Source of the DNA: Mesorhizobium jarvisii
GTDB lineage: Bacteria > Pseudomonadota > Alphaproteobacteria > Rhizobiales > Rhizobiaceae
NCBI RefSeq assembly: GCF_003601985.1
Contig: NZ_QZXA01000006.1
Coordinates: forward strand, 377,501 to 441,500
DNA: 64,000 nt
Direction: 5' to 3'
The stretch's first letter is position 1, and every line of letters begins with the position of its first letter. Below are positions 10,863-20,450 of the stretch, one piece after another. The translations under genes and the position numbers were made by a program. The notes beneath the pieces are model-generated. The model searched no databases. It saw only the letters and a program-made list of their open reading frames with translations, and was not told where the DNA came from.

Positions 10863-13133
10863 CTACAACGGAATCGAGCGGTCGTCGGCGAAGGCCTGCA
10901 GCAGCGCCCGCATCGGCAACCCCTGCGCCGGCGCCATCAGATTGTCGTCGAAGAACGCCGTCAGCTCATCCAGCGGCAGTTCCGTCAGCATCGCCTTGAC
11001 CGGGCCGATCGAGGCCGGCGACATCGAGATCGAACGGAAGCCCAGACCGATCAGCGCCATCGCCGAGATCGGCTTGCCGGCGAGTTCGCCGCACAGCGTC
11101 ACCGGCGTGTGGTTGCGGATGCCGGCATCGGCGATCTGCTTGAGCACGCGCAGGAACGGCGCCGACAGCGTGTCGAAGCGGTTGGCCAGTTGCGTGTTGC
11201 TGCGGTCGACCGCCATGACGAACTGGAACAGATCGTTCGAGCCGACCGAGACGAAATCGACCGCCTTCATCAATTCGTCGAGCTGGAACAGCAGCGACGG
11301 CACTTCCAGCATCGCGCCCAGCTTGAGGCTGGTCGGCAGATGATGGGCGAAACGCGACAGATGCCGCACCTCGCGGTCGATGATCTCGCGCGCCTGGGCG
11401 ATCTCGCCAAGCTCGGTCACCATCGGCAGCATCAGCTTGAGCTCGCGCCCGCCGCTGGCCTTCAGCAGGGCGCGGATCTGGGTGCGCAGCAACCCGGGCC
11501 GGTCGAGCGTTAGCCGGATCGCCCGCCAGCCGAGCGCCGGGTTTTCTTCCTGGATGGCGCCCTTGAAGTACGGCAGCACCTTGTCGCCGCCGATGTCGAT
11601 GGTGCGGAAGGTGACAGGTTTGCCGCGCGCGGCCTCGAGCACGTCGCGATAGAGCTTCTCCTGCGCCTCGGCGCGCGGAAAGGTCGAGGCGACCATGAAT
11701 TGCAGTTCGGTGCGGAACAGGCCGATGCCGGCAGCGCCGGACTCGGCCAGTTGCGGCAGGTCGACGGCAAGCCCGGCATTCATCAGGAGATCGACCTGCA
11801 CGCCGTCCCTGGTCGTCGACGGCTTCTTGCGCAGCTCGCGATAGACCTCTTGCCGGCGCGCGCGAAACCGCACCTTTTCGGCATAGGCGGCTTCGAGATC
11901 GGACTGCGGCCGCAGATGGATCGTGCCTTCCTCGCCGTCGACGATGATGGCATCGCCGTTTTCCGCCATGGAAACGGCACCCTTCATCTGGCCGGCGACC
12001 GGGATGCCCATGGCGCGCGCGACGATGACGACATGGCTGGTGGCAGCACCATCCTCGAGCACCAGCCCGCGCATTTTTTCCCTGGGATAGTCCAGCAGCT
12101 CGGCCGCGCCCATCGAGCGGGCGACGATGATGGCGTCCTTCGGCAGCGAGGCCGCGACGTCTTCCGGTCCGCGGCCCATCAGCTGGCGCAAGAGCCGGTT
12201 GGCGAGGTCGTCGAAATCGCTCATCCGCTCGCGCAGATAGGGATCGGTCATGTGCAGCATGCGGGCGCGCATGTCGCTCTGCACCTTTTCCACGGCCGCT
12301 TCGGCCGTCAGGCCGTTGCGGATGGCCTCTTCCAGCCGGCGCACCCAGCCACGGTCATTGGCGAACATGCGGTAGGCTTCCAGCACCTGGCGATGCTCGC
12401 CCTCGAAGGCGACGTCGCGGCGCTCCAGCATGTCGTCGATGGAGAGCCGCAGCGAGCCGAGCGAGCTTTCCAGCCGCCGGACCTCTTCCTCGCTGTCCTC
12501 GTTGAACAGATTGGTGACGACGATGCGCGGCTCGTGCAGCACGACATGGCCAAGCCCGACGCCGTCGTTGAAGGACAGGCCGGTGAAACTGACCGGCCGG
12601 CGCAGATCGAGTTCGAGGCCCGGCCGCGTCAGCCGCGCCAGATCGCCGGTGGCGATCATCTCGGCGATGACCATGGCGGTGGTTTCCAGCGCCTCGACCT
12701 CGTCGTCGCGATAGTGGCGCATGGTCTTGTTCTGCACGACCAGGACGCCCAACGTGCGCCCTGCCCTGAGCACCGGCACGCCGAGGAAGGAATTGTAGAT
12801 CTCTTCACCGGTCTCCGGCAGGTAGGCGAAGGCCGGATGCTCCTGCGCATTGGAAAGATTGAGCGGCCGCGCACTGGCGGCGATGGTGCCGACAAGGCCT
12901 TGCCCGAGCCGCAACTGCGCCAGGTGGACGGCGTTCGGGTTCAGACCCTCGGTGGCGTAGAGCTCAAGCACCGAATCGGCGCGCAGCACATAGAGCGAGC
13001 AGACTTCCGCAACCATGTTGGAAGCGATGTCGCGCACGATCCGGTCAAGCCGCTCCTGCGGCTCCAGCGGCTCTTGCATGAGCTCGCGGAGCCGTTTCAG
13101 CAAAACGCGCGGGCCACTGGCCTGGTCACGCAT
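10863..13133 (-). CDS. ptsP: Phosphoenolpyruvate-protein phosphotransferase PtsP (EI-Ntr)
   Basis: 756 residues. The N-terminal GAF domain (about 20-160) is followed by the EI helical domain, the swivelling domain with the phospho-His loop GAATSHVVIVAR, and the PEP-binding TIM barrel with LFRTELQFM and FVSVGSNDLFQF. The GAF domain identifies it as the nitrogen-related EI that feeds phosphate from PEP to NPr and EIIA-Ntr; it is a regulatory relay linking nitrogen state to K+ transport and polymer metabolism rather than sugar uptake. Its place between lysC and prfA is conserved in Hyphomicrobiales. An 81-base gap separates it from lysC. Confidence 0.97.
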   Translation of the reverse strand: MRDQASGPRVLLKRLRELMQEPLEPQERLDRIVRDIASNMVAEVCSLYVLRADSVLELYATEGLNPNAVHLAQLRLGQGLVGTIAASARPLNLSNAQEHPAFAYLPETGEEIYNSFLGVPVLRAGRTLGVLVVQNKTMRHYRDDEVEALETTAMVIAEMIATGDLARLTRPGLELDLRRPVSFTGLSFNDGVGLGHVVLHEPRIVVTNLFNEDSEEEVRRLESSLGSLRLSIDDMLERRDVAFEGEHRQVLEAYRMFANDRGWVRRLEEAIRNGLTAEAAVEKVQSDMRARMLHMTDPYLRERMSDFDDLANRLLRQLMGRGPEDVAASLPKDAIIVARSMGAAELLDYPREKMRGLVLEDGAATSHVVIVARAMGIPVAGQMKGAVSMAENGDAIIVDGEEGTIHLRPQSDLEAAYAEKVRFRARRQEVYRELRKKPSTTRDGVQVDLLMNAGLAVDLPQLAESGAAGIGLFRTELQFMVASTFPRAEAQEKLYRDVLEAARGKPVTFRTIDIGGDKVLPYFKGAIQEENPALGWRAIRLTLDRPGLLRTQIRALLKASGGRELKLMLPMVTELGEIAQAREIIDREVRHLSRFAHHLPTSLKLGAMLEVPSLLFQLDELMKAVDFVSVGSNDLFQFVMAVDRSNTQLANRFDTLSAPFLRVLKQIADAGIRNHTPVTLCGELAGKPISAMALIGLGFRSISMSPASIGPVKAMLTELPLDELTAFFDDNLMAPAQGLPMRALLQAFADDRSIPL

Positions 13134-13214
13134 CGCGGCTTTTTCTCCAATGAAACACTTGCCGGCGCAGTTTCCGCCGCTGCCGGCATGCGCGCAACAA
13201 CTGATTCAGTCTTG

Positions 13215-14468
13215 CTACTGCTTATCCAGACCGTAGACGGAATGCAAAGTGCGAACCGCAAGTTCGGTGTACGGACCGTCGATCAGTATCGAAATCTTGA
13301 TCTCGGAGGTGGTGATGGCTCGGATATTGATCGCCTTCTCGGCCAGCGCCTTGAAAGCGGTGGCGGCGACACCGGCGTGGCTCCTCATGCCGATGCCGAT
13401 GACCGAAACCTTCGACATGCCGGCTTCCGACTGCACGACATCGTAGCCGACCTCGGCCTTCAGCCGGTCGAGCACGGCCAGCGCCTTGTCGACGTCACCC
13501 GAAGGCACGGTGAAGGTCATGTCGGTGAACTTGCCGTCCTCGGAAATGTTCTGGACGATCATGTCGACATTGATGTTGGCCTCGGCCAGCGGCCCGAAAA
13601 TGCCGGCGGCGACGCCAGGGCGGTCGCCGACGCGGCGCAGCGAAATCTGGGCCTCGTCCTTGGCGTAGGCAATTCCGGTGACGACCTGCTGTTCCACGAT
13701 CTCTTCCTCGTCGCAAATGAGCGTTCCCGGAGGATTGAGCAAATCCCCCATTCCGGGCGCATCGGGATCGTCGAAGGACGACCGCACGAAGGTACGCACC
13801 CTGTGCACCATGGCAAGCTCGACCGAACGCACCTGCAGAACCTTGGCGCCGAGCGAGGCCATTTCAAGCATTTCCTCGAACGAGATCCTGGCCAGCCGCC
13901 GCGCCTTGGGCTCGATGCGCGGGTCGGTGGTGTAGACCCCGTCGACATCGGTGTAGATGTCGCAGCGGTCGGCCTTGACCGCAGCGGCGATGGCGACCGC
14001 GCTGGTGTCGGAACCGCCACGGCCGAGGGTCGCGATGCGGTTGTCCGGCCCGATGCCCTGGAAGCCGGCGATGACGGCCACCTGGCCCTCGCCGAAGCGC
14101 TTGATCAGGAAGGCGCCATCAATGTCGAGGATGCGCGCCGCGCCATGCGCGTTGTCGGTCTTGATCGGGATCTGCCAGCCCTGCCAGGAACGGGCGTGCA
14201 CGCCCATGTTCTGCAAGGTGATGGCCAGCAGACCCGCGGTGACTTGCTCGCCGGAAGCGACGACCGCGTCATATTCGCGTGCGTCGTGCATCGGCGAGGC
14301 CTCGCGCGTCCAGCCGACCAGTTCATTGGTCTTGCCGGCCATTGCCGAGACGACCACCGCCACCTCATGGCCGGCGTCGACCTCGCGTTTGACGTGACGC
14401 GCCACATTGCGGATGCGGGCGATGTCGGCGACGGAGGTTCCGCCGAATTTCATCACGATACGCGCCAT
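13215..14468 (-). CDS. lysC: Aspartate kinase
   Basis: 417 residues. It begins with the amino-acid-kinase signature VMKFGGTSV, and the kinase domain covers about 1-250 (with GRGGSDTSAVA for nucleotide and aspartate binding). Two ACT domains follow (about 265-340 and 345-410), which mediate feedback inhibition by lysine and threonine. It catalyses the first step to lysine, threonine and methionine and to diaminopimelate for peptidoglycan. No lysine riboswitch was seen in the 223 bases before it. It is monofunctional; there is no fused homoserine dehydrogenase. Confidence 0.97.
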   Translation of the reverse strand: MARIVMKFGGTSVADIARIRNVARHVKREVDAGHEVAVVVSAMAGKTNELVGWTREASPMHDAREYDAVVASGEQVTAGLLAITLQNMGVHARSWQGWQIPIKTDNAHGAARILDIDGAFLIKRFGEGQVAVIAGFQGIGPDNRIATLGRGGSDTSAVAIAAAVKADRCDIYTDVDGVYTTDPRIEPKARRLARISFEEMLEMASLGAKVLQVRSVELAMVHRVRTFVRSSFDDPDAPGMGDLLNPPGTLICDEEEIVEQQVVTGIAYAKDEAQISLRRVGDRPGVAAGIFGPLAEANINVDMIVQNISEDGKFTDMTFTVPSGDVDKALAVLDRLKAEVGYDVVQSEAGMSKVSVIGIGMRSHAGVAATAFKALAEKAINIRAITTSEIKISILIDGPYTELAVRTLHSVYGLDKQ

Positions 14469-14691
14469 GGAAGCGAAATGCCTTTGACTGAAGCCGGCCT
14501 GGAGCCGAAAACGAAGGAAAGCGCCCGGCTGGCGCCGGCCGCTGAATGCGCGGCCTCCTTAGCCAAATGCTTTGGGTTTCGCAAGGCTGGCAGCGGAATG
14601 CCGGCTTCAACAAGACGGCATATTGCCATCCGGGTCCGCGCCGCTTACCAAATGCTGCCCGCGGGGAATTCCTTTTGGTTCGGCATAACAG

Positions 14692-16554
14692 ATGATTGCT
14701 CGTCTTCGGCGCGCCATGCGGTTGCAATCGCTGCCGCTTGTCGCCGGCTTCGCCGTGCTGGCATTGATCGTCGGCACCCGTGCCCTGCTGGTCGAGGGAC
14801 AAAGGGCCAATCGTGCCGCCGCGCGCGAGACAATTGAATACCAGCAGCAGCTTTCAGGGCTGCTTTCATTGGCGCAGGATGCCGAGGCCGGCCAGCGCGG
14901 CTATCTGCTGACCGGCGAGAAATCCTATCTCGAACCGTACCAGAAGGCTGTCGATGCAATCCCGGGGCAACTTGCCCGCATCGATGCCATGACATCATCC
15001 AACGATCAGCTCGCCCCGCAGATCAGCCACATCAAGGACGCGCTGGCGCAAAAACAGGCTGAACTGTCCGAGACGATCGCCCTCTACGACAAGGGCGATG
15101 CGTCGAAGGCGCTGGAACTCGTCCGCGGCGGCCAGGGCAAGGCCGCCATGGACGAGATCCGCGCCAGCATGGACACCATCCGGCGCATCGGCGCCGCCGA
15201 CATCGCAGCGCGCGACGAGCACACGGACCAGGTCGAGGCCTGGCTGCGTGTCGGTTCGCTTGCGGCCCTCGTCGCGATCTTCCTGCTCGGTGCCTACACG
15301 ATCCGCCAATCCCGCCGCCGCTTCCGCGAGGTCGCCACCGCCCAGGAAGAGCTGATGCGCAAGAACATCGAGCTCGGCAACGAGATCAACACGCGCGAGA
15401 AGGCCGAATCCCAGATCCGCCAGATGCAGAAGATGGAGGCGGTCGGCCAACTGACAGGCGGCATCGCCCACGATTTCAACAACATGCTGGCGGTCATCCT
15501 CAGCGCCATGAACCTTGCCCAGCGCAAGCTGAAGCGTGGCGAGAATGACATCGAGAAATTCGTCGAGGCTGCGACGGATGCAGCCGGCCGTGCCGCCAAT
15601 TTGACCTCCCGGCTGCTCGCCTTCTCGCGCTTGCAGCCGCTTGCGCCGCAGGTGGTCGATACCAACCGGCTGGTGACCGGCATGTCCGACCTTCTCCACC
15701 GTGCGCTGGGCGAGGGCATACGCGTCGAAACCGTGCTGGCGGCCGGCCTGTGGAAAACCCACGCCGACCCCAGCCAGATCGAGAACGCCATCCTCAACCT
15801 TGCCGTCAACGCCCGTGACGCCATGGACAATGACGGCAAGTTGACCATCGAGACCGCCAACAGCCACCTCGACGACGCCTATGCCGCGACACATGCCGAA
15901 GTCACGCCAGGCCAATATGTGATGATCGCGGTCACCGACACCGGCACCGGCATGTCGCCCGAGGTCATCGCCAAGGCCTTCGAACCCTTCTTCACGACCA
16001 AGCCGGTCAACAAGGGCACGGGACTTGGGCTGAGCCAGGTGTTCGGCTTCGTCAAGCAGTCGGGCGGCCACGTCAAGATCTACTCCGAACCGGGCCAAGG
16101 CACGACGATAAGGATCTATCTGCCCCGGTTTTTCGGACCGGAGGAGCCGGCGGCACCCGCCGGGCGCGGCAAGAGCACCGTCAAGGTCACCGAGACGATC
16201 CTCGTCGTCGAGGACGACGCCCGCGTGCGGGCCGCCACGACAGACGCCATGCGCGAACTCGGCTATACGGTCATCCACGTTGGAAGTGGCCAGGAGGCCC
16301 TTCAGAAGCTGGCGGCGACATCGGGCATCGCCCTGCTTTTCACGGATATCGTCATGCCTGCGATGAACGGCCGCAAGCTCGCCGAGGAGGCGGTCGCACG
16401 CCAACCCGGCCTGAAGGTCATCTTCACCACCGGTTTCACCAGGAATGCCGTCGTCCATAACGGCGTGCTCGACCATGACGTTCACTTCCTGGCCAAGCCG
16501 TTCACCATCGAGCAACTCGAAGCCAAGCTGCGCGACGTGCTGGACGCGAAATAG
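14692..16554 (+). CDS. CHASE3 hybrid sensor histidine kinase with C-terminal receiver
   Basis: 620 residues. A membrane helix (about 13-32), a periplasmic CHASE3 domain (40-185, with AQDAEAGQRGYLLTGE) and a second helix (188-204) are followed by a coiled coil, a HisKA-type dimerisation domain with the phospho-acceptor H260 in GGIAHDFNN, an ATPase domain (N box 365-378, G1 DTGTGM, G2 GTGLGLS) and a receiver domain whose phospho-acceptor is D552 in LLFTDIVMP. The H-box variant and the appended receiver are typical of hybrid kinases that regulate general responses. No response-regulator gene is adjacent, so the output partner is unknown. It sits between lysC and ubiG, which are often closer together in relatives. 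Confidence 0.93.
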   Translation: MIARLRRAMRLQSLPLVAGFAVLALIVGTRALLVEGQRANRAAARETIEYQQQLSGLLSLAQDAEAGQRGYLLTGEKSYLEPYQKAVDAIPGQLARIDAMTSSNDQLAPQISHIKDALAQKQAELSETIALYDKGDASKALELVRGGQGKAAMDEIRASMDTIRRIGAADIAARDEHTDQVEAWLRVGSLAALVAIFLLGAYTIRQSRRRFREVATAQEELMRKNIELGNEINTREKAESQIRQMQKMEAVGQLTGGIAHDFNNMLAVILSAMNLAQRKLKRGENDIEKFVEAATDAAGRAANLTSRLLAFSRLQPLAPQVVDTNRLVTGMSDLLHRALGEGIRVETVLAAGLWKTHADPSQIENAILNLAVNARDAMDNDGKLTIETANSHLDDAYAATHAEVTPGQYVMIAVTDTGTGMSPEVIAKAFEPFFTTKPVNKGTGLGLSQVFGFVKQSGGHVKIYSEPGQGTTIRIYLPRFFGPEEPAAPAGRGKSTVKVTETILVVEDDARVRAATTDAMRELGYTVIHVGSGQEALQKLAATSGIALLFTDIVMPAMNGRKLAEEAVARQPGLKVIFTTGFTRNAVVHNGVLDHDVHFLAKPFTIEQLEAKLRDVLDAK

Positions 16555-16572
16555 GCCGCGCCGGGACTTCCT

Positions 16573-17142
16573 TCAGCCTGAGGCAGCCACGTTTGTCCAC
16601 AGGCCGGGATAGTCGACGACGAAGCCGTGCGGCGAGACACCAAGGATCTCTTCATAACCGAACATGGGCGCGGTGTAGGCGTAGCGGGTCTCGTCGAGAC
16701 GCCGATAGCTTTGCTCGAGAAGCACCATCTCGAATGTTGGAAAGCTCAGATAGGCGGCTGGAGCGGGCGTCGTCTCGCCGACACCGAGGTCGAACCGCCG
16801 GATCGCCAACAGGTTCGATGCCGGCGTGAAGCCGAGGTCGACATCGACAAGGCCGGTGACGTCCCGCTGTGGCTCGCCGTTCAGCGTCCACTCGCCGTCG
16901 GCACGTCGTTCAATGGCATAGTGCAGCTTGCGCATGCCGAGAAAACCGTCGACTCGCGCCGATCGCGTGCGCCAGCCGGCGTTGCAAATCACCTCATAGG
17001 CAAGGCAGCATGGCTTGCCGTCCTGGACGAAGATGGCTTGTCCCTGGAGGCTGTGCCCGCCATCGCCTTGCGACAGCAGGCAGGCGTCGTGGCCTTCCAC
17101 ATCCAGCCTGCGCCTAAGGATCGAAGCCGTCATGACCTTCAT
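16573..17142 (-). CDS. Putative glycolipid-binding family protein (DUF1089)
   Basis: About 189 residues that match the putative glycolipid-binding family: the central DLGFTPASNLLAIRRFDL, the AAYLSFPTFEM strand, the Tyr-rich YRRLDETRYAY segment and the terminal VDYPGLW. Members form an antiparallel beta barrel; the name comes from a mycobacterial-type structure and no reaction is known. I chose ATG 17142 because AAGGAG stands eight bases upstream; the frame continues to 17226 without a good ribosome site. It is convergent with the histidine kinase (18-base gap) and divergent from ubiG. Confidence 0.78.
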   Translation of the reverse strand: MKVMTASILRRRLDVEGHDACLLSQGDGGHSLQGQAIFVQDGKPCCLAYEVICNAGWRTRSARVDGFLGMRKLHYAIERRADGEWTLNGEPQRDVTGLVDVDLGFTPASNLLAIRRFDLGVGETTPAPAAYLSFPTFEMVLLEQSYRRLDETRYAYTAPMFGYEEILGVSPHGFVVDYPGLWTNVAASG

Positions 17143-17324
17143 CGTGCACTCCTTCGAATCCAAACGATGCCCTTCATTCGCCCGCCGGGCCAATTGTGTT
17201 TCACCGCCGTACGCGACAGCTGACATGCCCTGACAGGATGCTCCGCCCTGTCGGCAGAGGAAAATTGTTGCCTTGACTTTCCCGCCTCCACGCCCGACTT
17301 CCTAGCGTTCGAGGAGACCAACCA

Positions 17325-18074
17325 ATGCCAGAACCCCGACGATCGACGATCGATGCCGGAGAAGTGGAACGCTTTTCCGCCCTTGCCGCCGAATGGTGGA
17401 ACCCGAACGGCAAGTTTCGTCCGCTGCACAAATTCAATCCGGTCCGGCTTTCCTATATCCGCGACCAGATAGCGACGCGCTTCGGCCGTGACCCGCGTGC
17501 CGCGCGGCCGTTCGAGGGGCTGCGCATCCTCGATATCGGCTGCGGCGGCGGTCTTTTGTGCGAGCCGATGGCGCGGCTTGGCGCCGAGGTCGTGGGAGCG
17601 GACGCCTCCGAGACAAACATCGAAGTGGCGAAACTGCACGCAGCCGAAGGCAATGTGATCGTCGACTACCGAGCCACGACGGCCGAGGATCTTGCCGACG
17701 CCGGCGAGACATTCGACGTCATCCTCAACATGGAAGTGGTCGAGCACGTCGCCGACATCGATCTGTTCGTCGCCAAATGCGGGCAGATGGTCCGGCCCGG
17801 CGGCATCATGTTCGTGGCCACCATCAACCGCACGCTGAAGGCGCTGGGTCTCGCCATCATCGGTGCTGAATATGTGCTGCGCTGGCTGCCGCGCGGCACC
17901 CACCAGTTCGGCAAGCTGGTGCGCCCGGAAGAACTGGAGAAGGCGCTAGGCGGCGCCGGCCTGACGATCATCGACCGCACCGGGGTCACCTACAATCCGC
18001 TTGCCGACCGCTGGGCGCGATCGAAGGACATGGACGTCAACTACATGGTGCTGGCGGAGAAGGGATCCGTCTGA
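17325..18074 (+). CDS. ubiG: Ubiquinone biosynthesis O-methyltransferase UbiG
   Basis: 249 residues. UbiG-specific N-terminus ([23 protein letters not shown]), SAM motif DIGCGGGLL (about 68-76), and the conserved [11 protein letters not shown] and [13 protein letters not shown] segments. UbiG performs both O-methylations of the ubiquinone ring in the membrane-associated Ubi complex. Nearness to lysC is a conserved feature of Hyphomicrobiales. GAGGAG lies just before the ATG. It converges on the flavin reductase gene with a 12-base gap. Confidence 0.97.
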   Translation: MPEPRRSTIDAGEVERFSALAAEWWNPNGKFRPLHKFNPVRLSYIRDQIATRFGRDPRAARPFEGLRILDIGCGGGLLCEPMARLGAEVVGADASETNIEVAKLHAAEGNVIVDYRATTAEDLADAGETFDVILNMEVVEHVADIDLFVAKCGQMVRPGGIMFVATINRTLKALGLAIIGAEYVLRWLPRGTHQFGKLVRPEELEKALGGAGLTIIDRTGVTYNPLADRWARSKDMDVNYMVLAEKGSV

Positions 18075-18086
18075 TCCGCTCTTACG

Positions 18087-18593
18087 CTATTCAGTGCTGA
18101 GGGGTCGGTAGCAGCCCCGCCAATAGATCAGCGCCTGGCCGGCATCGCGGGTGCGCACCGCCTCGACCGAGCCGATCACGATGGAATGCGTGCCGCGGTC
18201 GATCATCTCGTCGAGGCTGCAGTCGAAGGCGGCCACGGCGTCATAAAGCAGCGCGGCTCCGGTCTTAAGCGTCACCCATTCGGCGCCGTCATAGCGGTCC
18301 TTGCCCTTGATGCCGCCAAAGCCGGAGAAACGCTCCGCCACGGCTTGATGCTGAGGCCCCAGCGAATTGACGCCGAAATGCCGGTAGCGCTCGATAACCG
18401 GCCAGGTCGATGACGATCGGTTGACGCAAGCGATCACCTTGGGCGGTTCGGCCGACAGCGAGACCACCGAAATGACGACAAGGCCGGACCGGTCGTCGCC
18501 GGCACCGGCGGTGATGACGCTGACATTGCCGACGATGAGCCGCATGGCGGCGCGGAAGTCGGCGACGCTGACCGGAGCTTCTGTCATGGACAT
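18087..18593 (-). CDS. Flavin reductase (DIM6/NtaB family)
   Basis: 168 residues of the FMN-binding split-barrel flavin reductase family: SVITAGAGDDRSGLVVISVVSLSAEPPKVIACVN in pieces forms the FMN site, followed by FGVNSLGPQHQAVAERFSG and the C-terminal DRGTHSIVIGSVEAV. It would reduce FMN with NAD(P)H and pass it to the LLM monooxygenase encoded 18 bases upstream on the same strand. The pair is a typical two-component flavin monooxygenase. The probable regulator is the divergent MarR-type gene at 19848. Confidence 0.9.
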   Translation of the reverse strand: MSMTEAPVSVADFRAAMRLIVGNVSVITAGAGDDRSGLVVISVVSLSAEPPKVIACVNRSSSTWPVIERYRHFGVNSLGPQHQAVAERFSGFGGIKGKDRYDGAEWVTLKTGAALLYDAVAAFDCSLDEMIDRGTHSIVIGSVEAVRTRDAGQALIYWRGCYRPLSTE

Positions 18594-18611
18594 TGCCTCG
18601 TCGCCTCTTTG

Positions 18612-19736
18612 CTAAGCCGCCGACCGCATCGCGGCCGGTGCGATGCGAATGCCTCTCTCTTCGAGAATGGGTAGCACGGTGTCGCGAAAATAGGGGAATT
18701 CCTCGACATAATCGACGAAGGACAATGTCGAGCCGCGAAAGCCTGCCGCATGCAAGGCGGTGATCCCGTCGGCGACCTGCTCGGGCGTGCCGGTGAGCGG
18801 GAAGCCGCCATGGCCGGCCGCCATGCGGTCGCGAATGAGCGCCAGGAGATCATGCGGGAACGACTGCGCATGGGCGAATTGCAGCCGGACCAGATTGTCG
18901 ACCGCCGCCCAGTCGGCATTGGCGCGGCCGAAATGTTCGAGATAGTCCGTGGCCTCCTTTTCGGTCGGGCGGCAGACGACATGGGCAAAGGTCAGCACGT
19001 CGACATCGCTGCCGGCGGCCCTCGCCTGCTCCTTCAGCGCAATGATCTCGTCCTTGGAGCGCGCCAGGTCGATCGCCGGCGTAAACAGGAAATCGGCGTT
19101 GCGGACCGCGAATTTGCGGCCCTCCTCCGACCCGGCGGCATTGAGGATCGGCGGCCGTGACGACGGACGCGGGTCCCCAAGCACATTCTTGAGTTTGAAC
19201 CAGGTGCCGTCCCAGACGAAGGCTTCCGTGCGCTCCCACAGCGCCTGGACAATATCGAACCATTCCTGGGCATAGCCGTAGCGCGTGACATGGTCATCGG
19301 GCAGCGTCAGCCCAAGTGCCTCATATTCCGGCTTGTTCCAGCCGGCGACGATGTTGAGTCCGATGCGGCCGCGGCTGATCTGGTCGATGGTCGCCAGTTG
19401 CTTGGCAACGACCACGGGATGGTTGGCCGCGGTATGGGTGGTGGCGAAAACCGTGATGTTGCGGGTGAGCGCCAGAAGCCCGGCCGCCCAGGTGATCGTC
19501 TCCAGCACGTTGCCGTGGAAATTGGTCTCGCCGCCATAACCGATCCAGCGTGCGATCGGCAGCATGAAGTCGATGCCGGCCTCGTCGAGCAGATGCGCCA
19601 GCCGCAGATTGTTGTCCCAGGAACTGGCCCAGCGCTCGGGAACCTTGGTGACGGTCATGCCGCCGGAACAATTGGACGCGAAAGTGCCGAGAAAGAAGGG
19701 CTGCGCGTGAGGCGCGGTCTTGTCGAGCATGCTCAT
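18612..19736 (-). CDS. LLM-class flavin-dependent monooxygenase (bacterial luciferase family)
   Basis: About 374 residues with the luciferase-like TIM barrel: NNLRLAHLLDEAGIDFML, TITWAAGLLALTRNITVFAT, and the family signature GRIGLNIVAGWNKPEYEALG. The closest described relatives in sequence feel are RutA- and dimethylsulfide-monooxygenase-like enzymes, which use reduced FMN and O2 to cleave C-N or C-S bonds; the substrate here is not deducible. ATG 19736 is chosen because GAGGAG lies ten bases upstream; an ATG at 19754 overlaps that site. The gene leads an operon with its reductase and is divergent from a winged-helix regulator. Confidence 0.9.
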   Translation of the reverse strand: MSMLDKTAPHAQPFFLGTFASNCSGGMTVTKVPERWASSWDNNLRLAHLLDEAGIDFMLPIARWIGYGGETNFHGNVLETITWAAGLLALTRNITVFATTHTAANHPVVVAKQLATIDQISRGRIGLNIVAGWNKPEYEALGLTLPDDHVTRYGYAQEWFDIVQALWERTEAFVWDGTWFKLKNVLGDPRPSSRPPILNAAGSEEGRKFAVRNADFLFTPAIDLARSKDEIIALKEQARAAGSDVDVLTFAHVVCRPTEKEATDYLEHFGRANADWAAVDNLVRLQFAHAQSFPHDLLALIRDRMAAGHGGFPLTGTPEQVADGITALHAAGFRGSTLSFVDYVEEFPYFRDTVLPILEERGIRIAPAAMRSAA

Positions 19737-19765
19737 TGGCGGTGTTCTCCTCATTTTTTGCTTAT

Positions 19766-19794
19766 AATTTATAATAGAAAGTCTATCATAAATT
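19766..19794. promoter_or_regulatory. Palindromic operator between the LLM operon and its MarR-type regulator
   Basis: A 29-base AT-rich inverted repeat: the left arm 19766-19777 matches the reverse complement of the right arm 19783-19794 in 11 of 12 positions, with a five-base spacer. It lies 30 bases before the LLM start and 54 before the regulator start, where a MarR-type dimer would block both promoters. The assignment is an inference from position and symmetry. Confidence 0.65.
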
Positions 19795-19847
19795 CATGTG
19801 GACGCAATCACCGGGATCAGCGCATGCTGATGGCAGGGGACAGGCAG

Positions 19848-20444
19848 ATGAACGAACGGCGCAAATCTTTGGAAACACAGGCCGAGTTGCTGGATCGCGG
19901 CTGGCATCTGGCGCGCACGCCGCTGGAGATCGACGTCACCGAAGTCGAATACGCGCTGATGCGCTCCTACGAGGCATTCGGCCATTGGCAGGCTGAATGC
20001 CTCGCTACGGTGATCGAGTTTTCCGCCAGCGGACCCGAGAACGCACTGCTCCACATCATCCGCATGAACGACCGCCCGAAAAGCGTGCGCGATCTTGCCC
20101 AGATGACCAACCGCGACGACATCCCCAACATCCAGTACAGCCTGCGCAAACTGCTGAAGGGCGGTTTGATCACCCGCACCGGCAGCGGCAGGTCAGGCGT
20201 CACCTACGAAGTGACGCCGCTCGGGCATCGCGTGACCGAGCGCTATGCCGACATCCGCTCCGTCCTGCTTATCGATGCCGTGACGCGCATTCCCGAAATG
20301 GCCGACAAGCTCGAAGATGTCGCGCGCACGCTCGAACTGATGACCGGCATCTACGAGCAGGCGGCGCGGGCCGCCGCCACGCACCGCCGCCGGCATCCAA
20401 GGCCGGAGCCCGGCGGCGACGCCGACGGCGGCGGAAAACTTTGA
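19848..20444 (+). CDS. MarR-type winged-helix transcriptional regulator
   Basis: About 198 residues. A central winged helix (about 75-130: NDRPKSVRDLAQMTNRDD, IQYSLRKLLKGGLITRTGSGRSG, TYEVTPLG) is flanked by dimerisation helices, with an Ala/Arg-rich disordered tail (RRRHPRPEPGG). This is the HpaR/PadR-neighbouring subgroup of MarR-type proteins. ATG 19848 has AGGGGA upstream; ATGs at 19824 and 19830 are also in frame. It is divergent from the LLM monooxygenase and flavin reductase and is most likely their repressor, relieved by the substrate or a product. Confidence 0.85.
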   Translation: MNERRKSLETQAELLDRGWHLARTPLEIDVTEVEYALMRSYEAFGHWQAECLATVIEFSASGPENALLHIIRMNDRPKSVRDLAQMTNRDDIPNIQYSLRKLLKGGLITRTGSGRSGVTYEVTPLGHRVTERYADIRSVLLIDAVTRIPEMADKLEDVARTLELMTGIYEQAARAAATHRRRHPRPEPGGDADGGGKL

Positions 20445-20450
20445 CGACGT

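Noticed and set aside
14469..14691. Possible lysine riboswitch before lysC
   Set aside because: No conserved multi-helix core could be traced in the 223 bases, and the class is rare in alphaproteobacteria.
11700..14837. An open frame of over 1000 codons on the plus strand opposite ptsP and lysC
   Set aside because: It spans two well-supported genes and their gap and resembles no protein; it is an effect of GC-rich third positions.
14995..16515. A 500-codon frame opposite the histidine kinase
   Set aside because: The kinase domains are complete on the plus strand; the antisense product has the same nonsense composition as other shadows.
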